Assembly (NCBI GenBank): GCA_027186245.1
Contig: CP114499.1
Coordinates: 4,035,001 to 4,099,000, forward strand
Source of the DNA: Coriaria nepalensis
Lineage: Eukaryota > Streptophyta > Magnoliopsida > Cucurbitales > Coriariaceae
Direction of reading: 5' to 3'
DNA length: 64,000 nt
The number at the start of each line of letters is the position of its first letter. Within the stretch, counting starts at the first letter, position 1. The position numbers and the translations under genes are program-made. Positions 59,960-64,000 of this stretch are shown piece by piece. Below the pieces are notes generated by a model, which saw only the letters and a program-made list of their open reading frames with translations, had not been told where the DNA came from and searched no databases.

Positions 59960-61740
59960 CATTACAAAGGTTGAACCCTTCATACCACCATTACATAATG
60001 TTTAGACATTATGCAAGGATCCATAAATATTGAATCTCTCACAAACTTTTATAAATATCTAACATTTCTATAAAACCCTAATACCTAAATATTATGCGTA
60101 GAACAATAAAGGTTGAACTTTTTATTATTTCGCCTTAAATTTTGATCTTTCAATCATTACATAATATTTAAACATTATGTAAGAAACTATAAAAGTTGAA
60201 TCTCTCACAAACTTTCATAATGGTTCAACCTTTTTATAAAATCCTAATACCTAAATATTATACTTAGAACCATAAATGTTGAACTTTTCATTACTTCACC
60301 TTAAATTTGGATCTTTCTATCATTACATAATGTCTAAATATTATATAAGGAACCATAAATGTTGAATTTCTCACAAACCTTCATAAAGGTTTAACCTTTC
60401 TATGAAACTATAATACCTAAGGATTACTATAGGACTACAAAGATTGAATATTTCATTACTTCACTATAAATTTGGATATTTCTATCATTATATAATGTAT
60501 AAACATTATATTTGGAATCATAAAAGTAAGATCTCACACAAAAAAATATAAAGATCCAATATTTCTATAAAATTCTAATACCTAAGGGTTATACATTGAA
60601 CCACAAAGGTTGAACATTTCATTACTTCACCATAAGTTTGGATCTTTCTATCATTACTTAATATCAAAATATTATATTTAGAAACAAAAATGTTGAATCT
60701 CTCATAAAAGAACATAAATGTCTAACATTTCTATGAACCCTTAAGACCTAAATGTTACACTTACAACTCACAAAGGTTGAATATTTTATTACTTTACTAT
60801 AAATTTGGATCTTTATATAATTACCTAATGTCTAAGCATTATATTTAGAAACAAAAATGTTGAATCTCTCACAAAATAATATAAAAGTCTACTATGAAAC
60901 CCTAATACCTAAAGGTTACACTTAGAATAACAAAGGTTGAACCTTTCATTACTTCACCATAAGTTTGAATATTTTTATCATTACCTAATATCTAAATATT
61001 ATACTTGAAATCATAAAGGTTGAATATCTCACAAAAGAACATAAATATTAGACCTTTCTATGAAACCCTAATGTCTAAACCTTAGACGTATAACCATAAA
61101 AGTTGAACATATCATTACTTGATCAAGAGGGTGGACATTTCTATCATTATCTAATGTCTAAACATTATATTTAGAACTATAAAAGTTAGAATTCTCACAA
61201 AAGGACATAAAGGTTAGACCTTTCTATAAAACCCTAATGTCTAAATATTAGACTTATAATCATAAAAATTGAACTTTTCATCATTGAACCAAAATTTAGA
61301 CTTTTCTATCAAACCTTTTCATCTTAAACCATAAAGCTTGTCATATTAAACATAAAACCTTAACCTTTCATTTTGAATAAAAAAGGTAGAATATTATATT
61401 TTTCATCTTAAACCCTAAAACTTAAACATTTCATATTAAACTCTAAAGTTTAAACATTTTATTTTAAAAGAACATAAATGTTAAACCTTTTTATGAAACC
61501 CTAATGTCTAAACCTTAGACGTAGAACCATAAAGGTTGAACTTTTAATTACTTGACCAAAAGGTTGGACCTTTCTATCATTATCTAATGTCTAGACATTA
61601 CATTTGGAACCATAAAGGTTGGGCTTCCACACAAAAGAACATAAAGGTTAGATCTCTCTATGAAACCTTAAATATTAGATTTATAATCATAAAAGTTGAA
61701 CATTTTATCATTGAACAAAAATTTAGACATTTCTATCAAA
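59960..61740. repeat. Tandem array, about 166-bp period
   Basis: A marker segment (ATTACATAATGTCTAAACAT and variants) recurs at about 59990, 60156, 60322, 60487, 60653, 60820, 60980 and 61146, and again at 61579 after a disordered stretch. The period is therefore 160-167 bases over some ten diverged units. A second marker, the CCCTAATACCTAA/CCCTAATGTCTAA segment, keeps the same spacing; exact AAACCCTAA occurs at 60073, 60897, 61073, 61229 and 61496. No coding content. The array ends against the LTR at 61745. Confidence 0.85.
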
Positions 61741-61744
61741 CCCT

Positions 61745-62855
61745 TATTGGAAAACGGGTTTAAAATTTCGCAGCGGAAGCGATTATTAGTCTCAGTATAT
61801 AACAAAAATTTTATAAGAACTTTTAGCGATCCTTTAGATATATACAAATTAATCCTACAATTATATGATCATATCATTCGACGAGACTCACACCATCATC
61901 TTCCAGATCGATCCTCAACACACTAGGACATGTGTGAGCATGTAGAGATGATTATGTTTTCTTTTTCTTTCTATTGTGAAAAAACCTTTTCAAAAAGCTC
62001 TCTTGAAATAATTAAAATATGATTTATTTATAGGATTCTATTAGATTTTTTATTTAATATTATTTTTAATTTAAACTTTTTAAATTAATTAAATTAATAA
62101 TTCAATCATAATATTAAATGATAAAATAATCATTAGATGATATCTTTGATATGGTCAAATCTTTTTAAATCTAATTTAAAATAGAATCTTATCTATTTTA
62201 AATCATATCATATCTTTAATGATATCTTTAATTTGATCAAATCTAATTTAAATATAATCTTATATATTTTAAATCATATCATATTTTTAATGATAAATTT
62301 GATTTAGACAAAAATTTTCAAATCTGATTTAAAATAGAATCACATCTATTTTAAATCAAATCATATCTTATTTGAATTTTATATTATTTTCTCAAATCAA
62401 TTTAAAAGTGACTTACCTAATTTTAATATTAAATTAATATCTCATCAATTTAATATTATATATAATATATTTAATTCAAAATCAAATGTATTATTATTTA
62501 ATAAATGAATCTCGAAATTAATCATTTAAAATACATCTTTTAAATAATTAATTAACAGTATTTATCTCATAATTATAAATTTACTCCAGAAAACTATTTT
62601 CTTGCAAATAAGCTATTTTTCAACCTTTGTCATTTTTACAATATATAGTGTTTTATAGAAGTGACCTAAGTACCATAGACCTATAATTCCAAGTTTCAAT
62701 AAATTAGATTATTAATTAAACTCTTTAATTTAATAAATTTAATTTATTAATCCCAATATTATTTCATTAAAAATATGAGATTGTACTCTTGTTTATATAT
62801 TATATTACTAAGAAATCTCTAGTAGTATATTGACATTATTATTATATGCAATCTA
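61745..62855 (-). mobile_element. 3' part of long LTR, reverse orientation
   Basis: Reverse complement of the last 1.1-1.2 kb of the LTR at 17164-19129, starting with TATTGG (one change from TGTTGG) and including the complement of TTGAGGATCGA near 61910. It stops at 62855, where a forward copy begins, so its 5' part is either displaced beyond the window or lost. Confidence 0.8.
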
Positions 62856-64000
62856 TGTTGGTCATGGTGCTCTAAAAGCATGTGATGAGTATTATTTTTG
62901 TGAAATTAATAAAAGTGATATTTTTCTATATAATTATTGTGAATGTATTATTATTGAATAATATGTATAAATATCATAAAATTTTCAAATTCATTTTTGT
63001 GACTATAGCCTTGTATTGGTACGTGAGGATTAAAATTATAGATAATGAATTAAATTGTCCGCAACAAATTAAAGTATTAAATTTTTAATTGATGGTTGCT
63101 AGTACGGTCAGCTAGCGTTATGAATGCAAGTAATCTAGATCTGGATCACTGATGTAGATAGAAATCTTAGTGGATGTACTTTATATAGTTGATTATATAG
63201 GACAAAGCCCAATATTAATTAATTTTGTATTAAAATACCGTTTGTCATAAGGAATTCTATTCATATCAATAGATAATAATATGCAGGTCAATCTGAATCC
63301 TGAGTAGTCATGAATTCATGTTTATATCAAATTGATATTTTGATTCACTCATCACAGTTTGTTTGTGAAACAGGTTAAAGACTATAAGCTTTGGAGATCC
63401 ATTGGGATAAGTGGCTGGGAACGTGATTTACAGATATAAAATCCAAACCTTCTTCATAGAAGATTGTATATTGGTTCCTTTGAGGGTTAATTCTGGAATT
63501 GAATGGTTTTGATCTCAAATTTATAATTAAGTTATAAATTGATAATTCATTAGTAGATTAATGGTATTTAAGGATAAATAGATAATTAGAGGGGTAAAAT
63601 GATAATTTTGACCATCTCTAATTATGAATCAATTTTTGAATTATTAGATTATATATAATAATAATATCAATGGACTACTAGAGATTGCTCAATAATATGT
63701 TCTATAATTCCAAGAGTACAATCTCATATTTTTAGTAGAATAATATTATAATTAATAAATTAGATTTATTAGATTAAAGAGTTTAATTAATAATCTAATT
63801 TATTGGAGCTTGGAATTATAGGTTCATGGTCCTAGGTCGCTTCTATAAAATACTATATAGGGTAAGAATGAAAAAGGTTGAAAAATGACTTATTTGCAAG
63901 AAAATAGTTTTCTGGAGCAAATTTGTAATTTTGAGATAATTAGTGTTAATTAATTAATTAAAAGATATATTTTAAATGATGAATTTCGAAATTCATATAT
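62856..64000 (+). mobile_element. 5' part of long LTR, forward, runs off window
   Basis: Starts TGTTGGTCATGGTGCTC and follows the 17164 copy base for base with moderate divergence, through the GTTGCTAGTACGGT and TTCACTAGT-like segments, up to the window end at about position 1,180 of the LTR. With the reverse copy on its left it forms a diverged inverted repeat of about 350-400 bp (62450-62840 against 63650-64000). Confidence 0.8.

Noticed and set aside
1..64000. tRNA, rRNA and CRISPR features
   Set aside because: No cloverleaf B-box pattern, rRNA segment or spaced direct-repeat array of CRISPR type was seen by eye; tRNAscan-SE or Infernal would be needed to exclude small RNA genes fully.

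Overview
The window is AT-rich nuclear DNA from a flowering plant, most likely a eudicot. The evidence is spliced plant-specific genes with GT-AG introns (a PHR1-like MYB-CC factor, a UBA2-type RNA-binding protein, a STRUBBELIG-family receptor kinase), an SBP-box gene with a miR156-type site, and many plant Copia, MULE and FAR1 remnants. The species cannot be named from the sequence alone.

The left half (about 1-36,000) is repeat-dominated. It opens with the last bases of a long LTR and a decayed MULE transposase. Next comes a direct segmental duplication: unit 1 (about 4,713-14,395) and unit 2 (about 16,905-34,560), each with a minus-strand DUF761 gene. The units have since been changed by insertions. 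Unit 1 gained a 1.8-kb solo-type LTR. Unit 2 gained a composite insertion with a 1,966-bp solo LTR (TSD CATTT) and a structurally complete but coding-dead Copia element (TSD ATTAC). A Copia pol remnant lies between the units, and a Copia gag remnant lies beyond unit 2.

The region 40,000-57,750 is gene-rich. Intact genes are the PHR1-like factor (387 aa, 7 exons), a two-RRM UBA2-like protein (330 aa, 6 exons), a GPATCH11-like G-patch protein on the minus strand (263 aa, 4 exons), and an SRF LRR receptor-like pseudokinase (742 aa, 16 exons). The last two are divergent, with about 1 kb between start codons. Between UBA2 and GPATCH11 lies a cluster of broken genes: a FAR1-related gene, an indole-3-glycerol-phosphate synthase fragment, an mTERF remnant and an SPL (SBP-box) pseudogene.

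The right end (57,750-64,000) holds a PPR remnant, a group of related hairpins, a tandem array of about 166-bp units carrying telobox-like AAACCCTAA motifs, and two copies of the long LTR nested in opposite orientations. Exon boundaries and similarities were assigned by reading the sequence by hand; no database search was run.
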